In this document: positions 35,916 through 50,062 of the stretch, one piece after another | Position numbering within the stretch: position 1 is the stretch's first letter | Layout: each line of letters opens with the position of its first letter | Source of the DNA: Larimichthys crocea | Taxonomy: Eukaryota; Chordata; Actinopteri; Sciaenidae | Direction: 5' to 3' | NCBI RefSeq assembly: GCF_000972845.2 | Contig: NC_040025.1 | Span: 23,535,846-23,599,845 of the forward strand | DNA: 64,000 nucleotides | The notes under the pieces: model-generated | Databases searched by the model: none | What the model was told of the DNA's origin: nothing | Seen by the model: the letters and a program-made list of their open reading frames with translations, nothing else | Translations under genes and position numbers: made by a program

Positions 35916-37265
35916 CCTGCACTCTCCTCCTCTCTGCTGTCTCTCAGCTAATGAATGCAAATGACCTGAAAACTCTCGTCTGTGCGTTCACATCACAGTT
36001 GCTTTGGCAGATATGTGAGGCAGTCTTATGGAAGGCCATTACTGCCAGAAGATAAAGTACAGAAATTGTTAGAAATGACAAAATTTTAAATATTCATGTG
36101 TGAATAAAATAATAATAATGATAACTCAAAGGTCCATTTAGCCTTTTGGACTTTTAAACTACATCTCACAGTGTGCACCAGCACATGGCTGAAGGAAGAA
36201 CTCACTCACTCACTCACCCATGCACCAAAGAAAATGTAAAAAGTAAGACTATAATATCAGTCAGAATTATCTTATTGTCTATCTCAATTATCCAGTCTAA
36301 TAATATTATTCATTCATTTTTAATATTTGAAGTCAAAATCATGAGATCAGAAAATAAATCATAAAATATGTTAAACATGACCAAAGGTTCTCGCTCTGCC
36401 TTCAGATGAAATAAGCAAACCCATTTGCTGTTTTCTCATCTCTCCACATACGAGCCAAAAATGATGAATTGTGTCATTATTTTGCTGGCAGTGTAAAAGC
36501 TGCCTTATAAGCTCCGGCTCCGGTCAGGACGCTGCAGTCTTTTGAACACTGAAAGCTGAACCTGTTTCTCCTTCACAAATGATATGTTCTGCAGAGAATT
36601 CACCACAGTGTCATCACAACGTCCTTTTCCCACCTCGAGACCAAAACTGACGGTGCATTACCATGTTTTTTTTGTTCTGTTTGTTTTTTTGTCAAATGAT
36701 GAAGTCAGATATGCGGTCGTCACTGCGCTCTGTCTCTTCTTTTCATGGGACCTCACTCACTCTCCACTCACGCTGGCAGAATAGCCTCCTGCTCACTTCG
36801 CTCCACAGAAAACGCAGAGCTTTCAGCTGCATTATGCAATGTGAAGCAAAATGTTTGTATGGTTACACGAGTGGAGCTCACTTTGTGAAGAGACAGAAGC
36901 AGAAAGCCCGGAGAGAAAAATGCACACATGTGCACTCCACCATGTGACTGAGCAGATAAGACATGAAGGAGAAGTGAAGTGCCTCTTTCACTGCAAACAC
37001 AAATCCCAGGTCAGCACCACGGACAGAGACTCCAGCTTCCTCTCACAGCTTAGACAACACGACTGCACCCAGGTCAGTTCTTATGCAGAGACATTCAACT
37101 ATGACACATCTTGAACTACCATTCTATTATTATTACACTATAATAGACTAGGATAATAATTGTTATTATCATATGCTACGCTGTGCTATTATATTTATTT
37201 ATTTACACTGTGACTCCGGCTGTAAAATCTAAACCATCTTTTCATGGCAATATTTCCTGTTTCAT
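35916..37265. other. Non-coding sequence, nothing recognised
   Basis: No named repeat, exon or RNA gene could be supported. Confidence 0.5.
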
Positions 37266-37510
37266 ATGTTTATATATATATATCTATTATATATATATAT
37301 ATATATATATAATATTTATATCTCTATTCTGGTATATCTAGATTTTTTCTTAGATTTTCTTCTAATTTTCATTTCATTTTTTTTATCCATGTTGTCTGTG
37401 AGCAAAAAAGAAGTGAATTTTCTGTGGTTATCTTATCTTATCTTATCTTACTATCAAGGCTGACACGGTTCAGTATTTTTCAAGTGTTTGAGTGTACTGC
37501 AGACCTGCAG

Positions 37511-37552
<42 letters not shown>

Positions 37553-37706
37553 TGTGTGTGTGTGTGGTGTGTGTGTGTGTGTGGTGTACGTGCATCTGTG
37601 TATGAGTGTGTGGGTCACAGTTGGAACAGTTGAGTTTCGGGTGTGTAAATCTATTAGAGTTTTCAAAAAAGGAAGAAAAAAAATATGTGAATGAATTAAA
37701 TGACTG

Positions 37707-37745
<39 letters not shown>
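37266..37745. repeat. (AT)n and (GT)n microsatellite cluster
   Basis: (AT)n at about 37273-37313, a TCTTA repeat near 37430-37450, (GT)n at 37514-37583 and (AT)n at 37710-37745. Confidence 0.9.
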
Positions 37746-37746
<1 letters not shown>

Positions 37747-39210
37747 ATATAATCGATAATATATGAACAATTTGCATAATGAGCAATACTGTGTACTATA
37801 ATTAAATCAACATGTCACAACTTCCTGTCAGCAATATAACAAAGGCACAGCAGTGTGTATTGTCATGAATCGGGGCAGGCAGAGTTTTAACGTTCTAACA
37901 CTGTTCCACACACGGTGTATGTGGACATATGGAGATCTGTGTGGATAGGAGGAGGATCATGTCTCTGACTGAATAATGCATTTTTGGTTCTGGACCATCT
38001 CACCAGGTCTCAGATGGGGACTGTGTCAGGGCAATAAATCAAGCAGCTCTGTCAGATTTATTAGTATTCTGTTTTCATCAATGGCCGTTTTGTTTTTATG
38101 TGGATGTTTTTGTGGCCGTAACATCTGACAGCCTCTGAAAGACCTCATGCCATCCCCGTGACATCACATGTCCCCGCCATTAATACAGGGTGCAAAGTGT
38201 GGAGTGTGTCAGGATATTTCTTTCAAAACAGATAACACGTATGGTTTTTTCATCATTCAGGCTCAGAGACGAGACATCAGTATTTTGCATGTACCCTGGA
38301 TTTATTTCGCTCAGAGCTCAGACAGAGGAGGACCACAAGCCACGCACATACAGTAAACAAAGCATGTTTCATGTCACACACATGAAGAACAATGTGCATG
38401 TCACACAGACTTCAGACCACAGTGTAGGTGTACACAGTGTTCCACAGACAGCTGCTAGTGAAATGGTGAGGTGTACATTAAATATGAGGCGAGGGAAGTA
38501 ACAGGATCTGATTTTTTTGAATTTCACTGATTAGTTACTTTTGCAGTATACACAGTGTTGCTGTATAATGTCACTCAAAGACAGAATTCTACATTTTTGA
38601 AATGACTCGTGAATGATGAATTGTAGTGTCATTTTTGTTTACATTGGAGCAATCATCTTTTCATGTCACAATGAAGTATAAGTCACACTGTAATGTCTGT
38701 TTCATGTTGAGCTCTATGAATGAATCATCATCATCCTTCTGATGCAGAATAATAACGATGACTGAGATATGGTGTAATACCCTGATGAAGGTTTACAGAT
38801 ACATTTGATGAATTAGTGGTATGGCTGCTATAAATAGCCGTGCATAGTCAACACACTCTTAAAGCTGTTAAAGCACTTAAAGCTGTCATGTAGCTGTTGG
38901 AGGACCTCACTCCGGCATGAACAGAAGAACGCATCTGGAGGAAGGGGGGCAATCATTCAAGGCCTGGGGGGGGGGGGGGGCATATTCATGGAAACAGACA
39001 AAGGCTAGATTAGTGATGAACTGAGAAACCTTACAGGACACACACAAACATACAAACTCAAAACTTTATTTTCTATAGCATCTTTCATTTGTGCTTCATG
39101 CAGCAAAAGGTAAACACAGAAATAAACGTCAATGAATAGAATTTTGCAAAACTAATTAAATACAATGTAGTCATGAAATGATAAAATGTTATAATGAATA
39201 ATAATAAATA
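37746..39210. other. Non-coding sequence with a poly-G run
   Basis: Unique sequence except for about 13 G in a row near 38967-38979. Confidence 0.5.
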
Positions 39211-39212
39211 TA

Positions 39213-39215
39213 AAA

Positions 39216-39246
<31 letters not shown>

Positions 39247-39248
39247 AT
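39213..39248. repeat. (AAAT)n microsatellite
   Basis: About nine AAAT units. Confidence 0.9.
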
Positions 39249-39374
39249 GGGATTTAAAAAAAAAAAAAGCAGTAAAATGGTAAAAATAATAAAATGTTAA
39301 AAATAAATTTAGGTCCATGATGTGAATGAACACAGAATGATGATGAAGTATCAGAGAGGATGAACAAGGCTTCA

Positions 39375-39660
39375 AAGCTCAGCAGTAAATGTTGATTCAG
39401 GCAAAAAAAGATCTGTCTGTAGGTTGTTATAAATAAATATATCTACAGAGGAGTCCACAGGGAGGCTGTTCCAGAGGGCCACAGTGGCTGAAGGTGGACT
39501 CACCACATACAGATGGAACAATAGCATCCGGTCCACAACCAAAACAGTGGGAGTGGGTGACAGTGAGAAATATGGTTTGGTTTGTTTAAAGGACACAACA
39601 AATCAAATCCATAAAAATATTACATGTAGAAATGTAGGAAAGGGTTCAGGATACTGGATG
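39375..39660. mobile_element. Possible LINE-derived or other dispersed repeat fragment
   Basis: On the minus strand a 74-codon frame contains ALWNSLPVD, reminiscent of the LWNSLP phrase near the C terminus of fish LINE polymerases. On the plus strand, ggctgttccagagggccaca resembles a common fish repeat. Evidence is only these short matches. Confidence 0.35.
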
Positions 39661-39732
39661 CAATCTTTAGTGCAGGTATAGACTGTATGGTGAGAGATCT
39701 TGAGAATTAATGTGCAATTATTTCATTTATTA

Positions 39733-39733
<1 letters not shown>

Positions 39734-39788
<55 letters not shown>

Positions 39789-40080
39789 TTTCATATTTAA
39801 ACCACTATTACAGGAAATACTATCATCACCGTAGCAGAATGTCTACTTTGCAGAATACTTACTCACCTCCCAAACTAGCACACACACACACACAAGCACG
39901 GCATTCCCTGAAGTGAGACTGCAACCACATTGTAAAGTTCTGCGCAGCAGCAGCAGACTGTTAGAGATGACACAGTGGTAACAGCCCAGTAATGATTTGT
40001 TATAAATGGTAATATTAAGTAATGAGTAACGACACTGCTGTTGGCTGGATACACCACTTCTCTTTTCTTCTCAATCCCCT

Positions 40081-40111
<31 letters not shown>

Positions 40112-40318
40112 GGGTGTGTGTGTGAGGGTGTGTGAGAGAGAGGCAGGCTGATCAGCACATTAAAGGAAGGGCCAGAACCATATGTTAATTATGTAAATGA
40201 TTGGCTTTAATCAGGCTCAGCCATGTAGCAAGTTAGCGGGGAAGGAGAATGTGTAGATCCAGCACAATCCCAATTAATATTCATCTGGAACTGTGTGTGC
40301 ATACGTGTGTGTGTGTGG

Positions 40319-40368
<50 letters not shown>

Positions 40369-40506
40369 AGCTGTGGACTGAGTGAGGATGAATTAATAGT
40401 TTGATGAGGGATGAAAGACCTGGAGTGGCTTGGCTCTGCTCCCCACCTGTCTTCACCTCCGTCGCCTTTGAACACACATGCACACAGACACACAGACACA
40501 GACACA

Positions 40507-40555
<49 letters not shown>
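39734..40555. repeat. Cluster of (CA)n and (GT)n microsatellites
   Basis: (CA)n at 39734-39781, (GT)n at about 40081-40128 and 40300-40368, and (CA)n at 40506-40553. The sequence between them (about 40150-40260) is unique and AT-rich with homeobox/POU-like motifs. Confidence 0.85.
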
Positions 40556-42155
40556 CCTTAGAGAGGGCATCTGTGTCCAGTGAGAGGTGAATATTCCATA
40601 TTTTAGCCAGACAAATGGGGTAAGTTAGATTTTAACACATCTAAAGCCACATGGGGAGCTGCATGGAGGTTTGGCATGACGGTTGTCTGACCCAGCTGTT
40701 CCATAAAGACAGACAGACTGACAGAAAAAGATGTATACACATGCCCGGGTTGATTAGGTGACAAATGTCATTGACAATGCAAAGCCGTCTTTCAATGTTC
40801 AACTCTGTGTTTTGAGTAATGTCTGCAGGTCCTTTTGGAGTGCATGCAGCCCCAGCAACCTTTACCAGTAAGGTAGGCCAGCTTGTATGTCGCCTGAGAG
40901 GCATTATGGTGGAGGTGGATGTGGAGGAGGCAGCAGAGGGAAAGCCGGACTAATAAAACCGAACATATCTGCATGCTTAGATAGCACTATAGGGACGTGG
41001 ATAAATATGTGATGTGTAATTAAGGTAAAAGCCCGTTTTTATGTGGTGTCTCTGTTATTTTGTCCACTCCCCATTTAATTACATATAACTAGATTATTGA
41101 GCTGCAGGGAGATGCCAGTGTGCAATGAAGTCATTTAAAGTATATGCATTAGAGCAATATTACACTCTGCATTGCGTGTGTGTACCTATCCAACAGTGAA
41201 CCTCAGCTTCATTAAACATTCACAGTAAGTGGACCGTGAGCCAACAGAGGACATTTTGTTGGTCCACTGATGGTCATTCTTTAAATCATGCAGGTTGAAG
41301 TGTTAAAAATTTATATTTAGCATTTCTCTGGGTGAACACATGACATACTGTGCCTTTTTTCCTCTTACAGTTTTGTCCAGTTGCTAACACACTGAAATGA
41401 CATGGATAGCACAAATATTTAAAGTGACACACAGGGAGCAAAACCTCATCTCAAATCTCCAAAACTTTAAACACATTTTCTGCTTTACACACATTTTGCA
41501 GGGGGGGGGGTTAAATTTCCCTCAGTTGTACATTGGGTGGGGACATGTCCTCACTCCCCTTTGGCAATTATGTGCATGGCTTAACAGTCAATGTCCTGAC
41601 TAGTTTTGAGCCTCCCTGCTGTATTTAAATGAAGGACTACCTTGAAAGCACAGTATTCCAATATCGGAGAGAAAGACAATCAGGACAAAGTTTACAATAA
41701 GAATCAGCCTAAAGATAATTTATTTTGATTAAAATTTTAAAAAACACATCTAAATCTCAGTCCTGAGAAACTGCCACATATGGAGGTGTGGTATGCAAGC
41801 ACAATAATAAACTAAAGCAAACGTCAGGAATCATTAGGAAATATTTAGGATGTAGACATTTAAGTTTTTTTTGTTTTGTTTTTTTTTAAACACCAATGGT
41901 GTAGTTAGATGGCACGCAGGTCTTTGTACCTATTAATGTCCCCATGTTCCATTGTAGACTATCAAGGTCCCATTTTCAAAGGTAGACCTCATCCAGGTTA
42001 GCAAGTCCTCGCTTTCAACATTTTTTTCAAGAGAAATGTAAAAAGTATTTTTGCAGTAATGAAAAGATAAAACCTTTCTACTTCATTTTTTTTTCAACAT
42101 GACGAGAAATAATGGTCCACATTTGGTCAATGTAAAATTATAGTCCACTGTTAGT
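40556..42155. other. Non-coding sequence with a small palindromic repeat fragment
   Basis: At 41044-41070 ggtgtctctgttattttgtc resembles the hairpin repeat found at 53451 and 54814. A run of about ten G lies near 41501. Nothing else recognised. Confidence 0.45.
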
Positions 42156-42156
42156 A

Positions 42157-42159
<3 letters not shown>

Positions 42160-42224
<65 letters not shown>
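42160..42224. repeat. (GT)n microsatellite
   Basis: About 32 uninterrupted GT units. Confidence 0.95.
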
Positions 42225-42227
<3 letters not shown>

Positions 42228-44180
42228 CTGTGGTCAGAGCAGCTTCACTGTCTGCACAGTAATAAGCAGAACAAATCAATTGTGATTTAATTCCCTGCTA
42301 CAGAGTCCATTAAAGGTCTCTCTTTCTCCCTCCTGCATCCCTCCTCCTGGTGGTCCTCAGCCCACCAACTCAAGAGCTCAGATAACTACCATTTTACTTT
42401 TCATGGGAATATTTTCAAATATTTCTTTTTTAACGTTTACAGGTTAAACGAAAATGTATCCAGATGTTTTATTCATTCTACCACTAACTTACTTTCTCTG
42501 TAGAAATATTTTCTATCAGATAATACTACATTTTCCATCTTCCCCTTCAAGCCTTACATGATTTTCACTTAAGTGCAACATAATAAGACTTTCATTCCAC
42601 CACTGCCACTGTGCAGGGGCTGAATCAGATCAAGTAAGACCAATTACTGTGAGACAGATCTAAACCACAATGGGAACACATCACAATTCCCCAAAAGGGC
42701 CACACTCAAGTCTAACTTAAAGCATGTGAGTGATACATTACAGGGCTGTTCATGCATTGATGTCCAGTAGCTGTACAATCTCTTGCTGTTTTTTTCCGTC
42801 ATATTCTACACTGGTCTATGTGTAAAGCAGGTCACAGTCATGACGTGTAAGTCAGTTTTTTAGCAAAAACTCTACAAGATTAACAAAATGTGAGTATTAA
42901 ATGTAAAGGCACTGTAAGAAAATGGCTTGTTTTAGCGTATGCTTTATATTTATTAGATTGCTGATGATAATGCTGTACTAGTAGAGATGGAGCCAATTGA
43001 ATTATTTTATATACTGCTGTGATTTTGTCTGTAATATATGAGAAAAATTATGATGTTTATATTCTAATCTATAACCAAAGTATAAATGTCAGATGAACAT
43101 TGGTGTAAAAAACAAACCCTGAAAGACAGTGGAGAAGAAAAAAAAATACATAAGTTGGTGTAACACTAAAGTACCTTGATATATAAACTATAATATTTTG
43201 AATCAATGCTTTAATTAAAATGTTCTGTTAATGGTGAAAAATAATTGCAAATAATTGTATTCATTTGTAATAAGACAGACTGAGCAGACAATTGGCAGTT
43301 AAGAAGTTTTTCCATTTAAACAACAATATTCACTAATTCTTTACAACTGTATCATGTTGAACTGTTCCCTGCCTGCATACAGATATCATATTCTATGTTG
43401 TTCTGCCGACCTGCTGTGCTCTTCAGGTTACACATGGATTCATGAACTGATGTTTGTTTTTGACCTTCTTGTCTAAAGAATGAAGAAAAAGAATAACGGT
43501 GCATTTCAAAGAATGACAAACAGGATTATAACATTGAATAGAAATCGCCATTTACTCATTCCAGTGTCTACTACCACACATGTCTGTGTGTGTCTGTGTG
43601 TGTGTGTGTGTGGCGTGAGTAGACTGAGATGGAGAAGCAAAGCATAATGTGACAAAACACACACATACACACACCCACAGCATATGTGTGTGTTAATCCA
43701 CCACACGATTAGGTAAAGGAGTATGTCAAGATCGATGTGCTTTGACACAGTCAGAAAGTAGACAGAGAACTCCTGATCCCTCCATCGACCGGAGAGAGAA
43801 AGAGAGAGAGAAACCTTTATAGGATTTCATTTAAATTGTCAATCTGTTCAAACAGTCCTTTCTTTCATATTTGTTTTAAGAACTAGATCTAGGCAAGGGA
43901 ATGAAAAGGAGCAAGAAAGAAAAGAGAAAGAAATGGAAGCAAAGGAAAGGTGAGGGGAAAAAAGGAAACAAAAGGGGGAATGTTATGATGGAAACAAACT
44001 AAGGAAAGAAAAGAAAGTGACGCATAAAGAAAGAAAGAAATTCTAATTAAAGGAGGCTGTAGGTGCGCAGCAGAGGACATATAGCAGCCTCACAGTCATT
44101 ATTCAAAGACCATAACAACATCACATTTGCATTTTGTCATGTCAGCAGATGTGGCAGATATTGGTAATTGCCTGCTGGTG

Positions 44181-44188
<8 letters not shown>
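42225..44188. other. Non-coding AT-rich sequence
   Basis: No exon recognised. A purine-rich tract lies at about 43885-44040 and a short (GT)n near 43580-43610. Confidence 0.5.

Positions 44189-44232
<44 letters not shown>
44189..44232. repeat. (GT)n microsatellite
   Basis: About 22 GT units. Confidence 0.95.
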
Positions 44233-44235
<3 letters not shown>

Positions 44236-45222
44236 AATCGTAGGAGGGGGGAAAAGACTAAAGCCCATGAATCGGGGTAAAATATATTTAGTGACCTTGG
44301 AGTCATTATCTATCACTTTCTCATTGCTGCATTTCAACTCAGAATACAGCTGAAGGTACAGTTTAGAATCTACCTGCTGATCATGTTGCTGGATATTTTT
44401 CTTTTTCTTTTTTTTTTTAGACTTGATAAATTCAGACTATGATTCTGTTTACTGAATCGTAGTAAATCTTACTTCCAGGTATCGCCGTTTCATCTGAGTG
44501 TAAGTACAAACACTGGCCTAATCGCGATGAGGGTGTGTTTGAGTGTTCCATCTTATGTCCCTAGGTATGGCTGTGTGAATACAAAGAAAATATGTCAGCA
44601 TAACATGCTGATGTTATCATTGTTTTAGCATGTTAACATTTGTTAATTAGCACTAACAAAGAGAAATTCAAACTAAGCTAATTTCCCTGTTTTTAAACGG
44701 GATATCTAAACCAAACCTCAATCAGAATGATCTTCCTTCTATCCTTCAATTCAAATGAAACATCTAGATTTTTTTTTCATCAACAAACCAATCACCAATA
44801 ACATATCTGTCCATCTCTAAACAACTTCCTTAACCTTTCTGTTTGTCTGTCGGCTCCAAGCCCATCGATTAATACTGAGGATTTCTCTTTATTTGGCGGA
44901 TGAATCTATACTTGTAAACTACAGTTTGTGTAAAGAACAATGAAGAACATCTTTCATCTTTCTATCTTTCTTTACTCTCCAGTCTCTGCAGGAGGATCAG
45001 TGTAACATGTCTGACATCATCAGCACCATCACAGTCATCAGAAACACCTACAGAGAGATCAGCATTACCATTATCATCTTAAACATAAACATCATCATCA
45101 ACTAAACATTAACGAGTTCATCTTACCACTGTCATCAACAGCACAACAAGAGTGTCAACCAAAACATCATCATTGTAAAAATGTAATAAATGTAACAAAC
45201 AATGCTAAAATGTAATAAACCA

Positions 45223-45532
45223 CAGTGTGTGTGTGAGTGTGTGTGTGAGTGTGTATGTGTGTGTGTGTGTGTGTGTGTGCGTGTGTGTGTGTGTGTGTGA
45301 AAGAGAGAGAAAGAGGCAGAGAGAGAAGAATATCTTGCTGTATGGCTAACCCAGGTGAGGCCACAGATGGAATGTTAAACAGTTTTCAAATCGATGTCAG
45401 TGAACGCAACTCAACTGCGTCATTTGTTCAGCCGTGAGAGATGTCAATACACCCATGAGGGTCATCCGTCTCTGTGATTTCTCCCAGTGTGTGTGTGTGT
45501 GTGTCTGCTCACTCAGAATTCTCACTCTATAG

Positions 45533-45580
<48 letters not shown>

Positions 45581-45595
45581 CTTGCGGATGAAGCT

Positions 45596-45634
<39 letters not shown>

Positions 45635-45795
45635 AGCGCATAGACACACCATACCCTCAAATCACATTACAACTACTCTCCTCTGTCTCTAAGAACATTT
45701 CCAATTATTGCTTTAAGTGCTCTTCCATCACTGAATGTCAAGTATCGAGTGTCACCTGACATACACACACACTCAATCTGTGTGCACCCCGCTGT

Positions 45796-45842
<47 letters not shown>
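45223..45842. repeat. (GT)n, (CT)n and (CA)n microsatellite cluster
   Basis: (GT)n at 45223-45300, (CT)n at 45537-45568, (CA)n at 45599-45632 and (GT)n at 45799-45840. Confidence 0.9.
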
Positions 45843-45843
<1 letters not shown>

Positions 45844-45991
45844 GAGGGTTGAGTGAAACTCTGCCTGTGCACTGATCGATTCTGAAACAGGAATTCAATT
45901 GAAAGCACGCTCCAGAGCTCTGAATTCCTTTAAATAATATCAAGAAATGATGTGATGCTACATTGATTTTTAGTTTTCTCTCTTCACAGGG

Positions 45992-46004
45992 AGGTCAAAG
46001 GTCA
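45992..46004 (+). promoter_or_regulatory. Perfect DR1 nuclear-receptor half-site pair
   Basis: AGGTCA-A-AGGTCA, two exact half-sites with a one-base spacer, is the consensus bound by HNF4, RXR-PPAR and COUP-TF dimers. It starts two bases after a pyrimidine-rich acceptor-like stretch (ttctctcttcacag), which has an open frame of about 20 codons following it. Function is unproven. Confidence 0.45.
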
Positions 46005-46932
46005 GACTGAGCATCAAAGCCGCATCCTGAAGCTGAGGGGGATTCAACGTCTCGCCTGAGCCAACACAACAGAGCACTCACTCAGGATAGAACTCAATAC
46101 AACATTTTAATACAGTAGACTCAGATAATGTGCTGCGCAGAGTTGTGAACAGCATCCAATTTGTGCAGTAATATATAAAAATTTTTTTCATGATTTGATC
46201 TCCACAAAGATCAAAGATTTAGGTTAAGCATCCATAAATTCACGTCTTCTAACTTCAGCTTCTACTGATAGTGAAGGCAGTAGCATCTTTTGAATCCATA
46301 AATAACAGATAACTCAGCCTTTATTTGGAGCAAGTTTGTATTAAAGACTACTGCCCACTTAAATGCAAACTCAACATTTCCTCCATGTTCACCTGTTATC
46401 TTTCACTGTACAACAGTCATATCATGCTCAGCACTTTGCCGCTCTCACTTTCTCAGAACTGAAATGCCCTTTTTCATTGACCAATGAATTTCACTCCTTT
46501 CATTTTTCTATATTTCCTGAGCAATATTCAGCTTCTGTCAGTGACACTCAATACTGCCAGCTTTCACGTTAAATGCACTCGAGCCTGCCAGTTATTGGTA
46601 CACTTTTAAAATGAAAAAAGCTCCAGGAAGGCTTGATTCTTATTGAAGGCAGCTAAACATTGGACAGAAAAAAAGTAAAATGTATTCATGTTGTAGCAGG
46701 AGTGTTGAACATGACATGGTTATGGTGGTACTGATGGAATTGATGCTGTGCAAATCTATAATTAGTGTGAGTACACTGTTGTCAACTGGTGCTAGCGATT
46801 GGCCTGCGTTTGTCCGTGTCCTGTCTGAGTATGCAGAATAATAAAGTGCATGCAAAAACTTTGACTTTATTTTTATCCGTCTCCTCCCATTAGAATAAAT
46901 CTCCAGTATAATGAAAAAAACAAAAAAACAAG

Positions 46933-46969
<37 letters not shown>

Positions 46970-47515
46970 TACATACACGCTGGATAATTGGATGTTTGGC
47001 TCGATGACAAAAAACAACAGATTATGCGGGTTAACTGAGCCTTCTGTTCTTGAGCTAGAACTCAGTGTTTTGGAATAGTAGACTACAGAACAGTGTCAAA
47101 GTAAGCTATATTTGGAACTGAGTGTACCCTTAATAAATGTGTGTGTACCAGAAAACTATCTCGCAGTCTTAATAAAATACCGCCGCACGCCACCACACTG
47201 GAATAAAACTTCCCCTCACCTTTGCACCATGCACACTGCAATGAACACAGAAATATATTTTTAAAAAGGATCAGAAAAATGCCAACATCATCAGAGTGCC
47301 ACTAGCACTGCGGTCACAAGGACACTTTAGTTTGGCATCTTTATATATGGAGTAGATCTTCTGGAGCCTTTACAGTTAACAAGCGTCATTGGTTGATTGG
47401 CTCAGAGTGATGTCAACTGTGCAAGCTCACCAAAAAGTAAAGCGGCTTTACATGATGTGACCACAATTGCAAAAATAATCTGATCAGAAAGGGTGGAGAC
47501 GATAACACTGGTGCC
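46005..47515. other. Non-coding sequence, nothing recognised
   Basis: Unique sequence apart from (CA)n at about 46934-46966. Confidence 0.5.
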
Positions 47516-47516
47516 C

Positions 47517-47628
<112 letters not shown>

Positions 47629-48529
47629 AAAAGTCAGAAAAAGAGAGAGCCTGACTAATTGAATTTTCTTTCCATTAGTGGAGGTCTTTTTTTTTTACCT
47701 TCTCTTTCCCTCCTTTCCAGTGGTGGGAAACATTATTGACTAACATGTTTGTGCAATCAAGAGAAAATTTGGCATTTTTACAACATATTTTTTACAAAAC
47801 TTTTCATAGTTGCCATTAAATGAACAGAGCTGACAGTTCTCTGTGTAACTCTGCATGGCTGCCCATTTCTTCAATCTGTGGTTGTTAAGAAGAATGAAAG
47901 ACGAAAAGAGAATAGTGTGCTTCCTACTTTGTGCCAACAGTTTGAGTTTTGCCTTTAAATAAAACATTACAGCAATTTTCCCCTAACTGACTTTTGATGT
48001 TGGTATAGGAGCAAAGCATTAAACCCAAACAGGAGCAAATCCCTATAGCCAAGATCTAAAATCTTGTGGGATCTTATAGTATAGTCCATTTCATGGCAAA
48101 ACCTTTATTCATATGACATTTATAGAGAATAAAGTAGTTTTTTTTTTTTATGACAGACTGCTAATTGTACAGTAAAACACCACCATATTGAATGCCAAAT
48201 GACATTCATATGGTATTTTCATGCTAATTATATGGTTTTATTGTGATCTTAAAAACATCAACCTTACAACAGTACTAATATGCTTTTAATTTCAGTTCAA
48301 GTTATCTCACAACACTTTCCATATAGAGCAGGTCTGAAAACATAATGTTATTTTCAAAGACTCAGCAATCCCCACCATAAAGTTAATTAATAGTAGCGAT
48401 AGTTATATTAGCAAAGAATATTATTATGGTAAAATTCTGGCGACTGCAGTGTGTTTTTGTTCAGTCTTTTTTTTTTTTTTTTCTACAGTGTACCAGCTGA
48501 GCGAAGGCTGTTCTGAAATTGCATGTTCA

Positions 48530-48590
48530 AATAGCATGGGCGTAGCTTTTGGGTGTCCACACACTTTCCTTTTTTTGGCCATGTAGATGA
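48530..48590 (-). mobile_element. Possible Tc1-like transposon end
   Basis: Read on the minus strand, tggccaaaaaaaggaaagtg and gtgtggacaccc followed by tgaacatgcaatttc resemble the ends of fish Tc1/mariner elements (the tggccaaaagtatgtggaca type). It is short and degraded. Confidence 0.35.
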
Positions 48591-48829
48591 TGTATGACAG
48601 TGTCAGACAGTGTCGAGTTGTTGTAACCTTAAATCTACTTAAGGGGGAAAGTGAACGTTGAGGTGTTGACACGGAGAACATCAACACTCAGCTGCAGTGC
48701 TGAGTATTTGGTTTGACTCGCACCATAATGTCTGGTGTATGGGCACAATACTACAACCTACACAAAACATACTCTGCACTGAACAGAGAGACGCTCACAA
48801 AACGAATGAACGAACAAACCAGCAGGCTG

Positions 48830-48832
<3 letters not shown>

Positions 48833-48886
<54 letters not shown>
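48833..48886. repeat. (GT)n microsatellite
   Basis: About 27 GT units. Confidence 0.95.
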
Positions 48887-48888
<2 letters not shown>

Positions 48889-49983
48889 CTTCAGCCTGTA
48901 AGGCACACTGTGACCCAGATAGCATAAAGGATTTCACGCATTTGGGATCCCTCTAAATTAAAGACACTCACTTCTCTTTCTTCTTTCTCCTCTCCGTCAT
49001 GGGGAGAGCAGAGCGAGGGATGTGTGAGTGGAGGATTGAAATGGTGTCATGGACGGAGGAGAGAACACATCTCCTCCTCCCCTCCTGCTCCATCCTTCTC
49101 TTCTTACTAAATCATCAAAAGGAGTTAAAATGCCAACAGACATAATGAGGTTGTGGAGTCTACCACTCCCCCAACCCCCCTTTTCTTCATCTCTATCCTG
49201 CTCCACTCCTCGGCTCTCTGTTTCTGACTCTCTTCTTCATCCGTTTCCCCTTTCAAAAGAAGGTGGTGTATAAGTCTGCTGATATTCTACATTTTTCTTA
49301 TTTTAAGCAAATCCCAACTAACAATGAGTGTATCGTCCTCACCAATACTGTGGACGTATTAAGGCATGATGCATTTTAGTCCTCTGTGTCATAGAGCTCC
49401 TTAGTTTTCATTCCAGTGCTACTCCAGGCATCAAATATTATATGAGGGAAAAAAAAGTAGCATCAAAATCAATCCAACCAACAATCCCACGTACACCTCA
49501 CTATGCCTCGAACACACAAATGTGGATTAATCTGCTACTGGAAAGTAACTTTAACGCACTATACGTCCTCCTAACGCACTATACGTCCTCCTAACGCACT
49601 ATACATCCTCCTAACGCACTATAGGTCCTCATAACGCACTATACGTCCTCATAACGCACTATACGTCCTCCTAACGCACCACACGTCCTCCTAACGCACT
49701 ATACGTCCTCCTAATGCACTATACCTCCTCCTAACGCACTATAGGTCCTCATAACACACTACACATCCTCCTAATGCACTATACGTCCTCATAACGCACT
49801 ATATGTCCTCCTAACGCACTATACGTCCTCCTAACGCACTATACGTCCTCATAACGCACTATACGTCCTCCTTACGCACTACACGTCCTCATAATGCACT
49901 ATACGTCCTCCTAACACACTATATGTCCTCCTAACGCACTATACGTCCTCCTAACGCACTACACGTCCTCCTAACGCACTATA

Positions 49984-50062
49984 CACAGACATGCAAGAAG
50001 TAAATAGATACCTTCATTCAAATTCAAATTAAGGGTGTCTATTTACTTCTTGCATGTCTGTG
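49984..50062. mobile_element. 79-bp hairpin element inside the minisatellite, copy 1
   Basis: Arms of 29 bp, starting CACAGACATGCAAGAAG and ending CTTCTTGCATGTCTGTG, pair at 28 of 29 positions around a 21-nt AT-rich loop. TA lies on each side (49982-49983 and 50063-50064), and removing the element plus one TA restores a normal array unit. This suggests insertion of a mariner-type miniature element. Confidence 0.75.

Noticed and set aside
35395..35922. 175-codon minus-strand frame
   Set aside because: Runs through CA/GT and polypurine repeats; no conserved motif.
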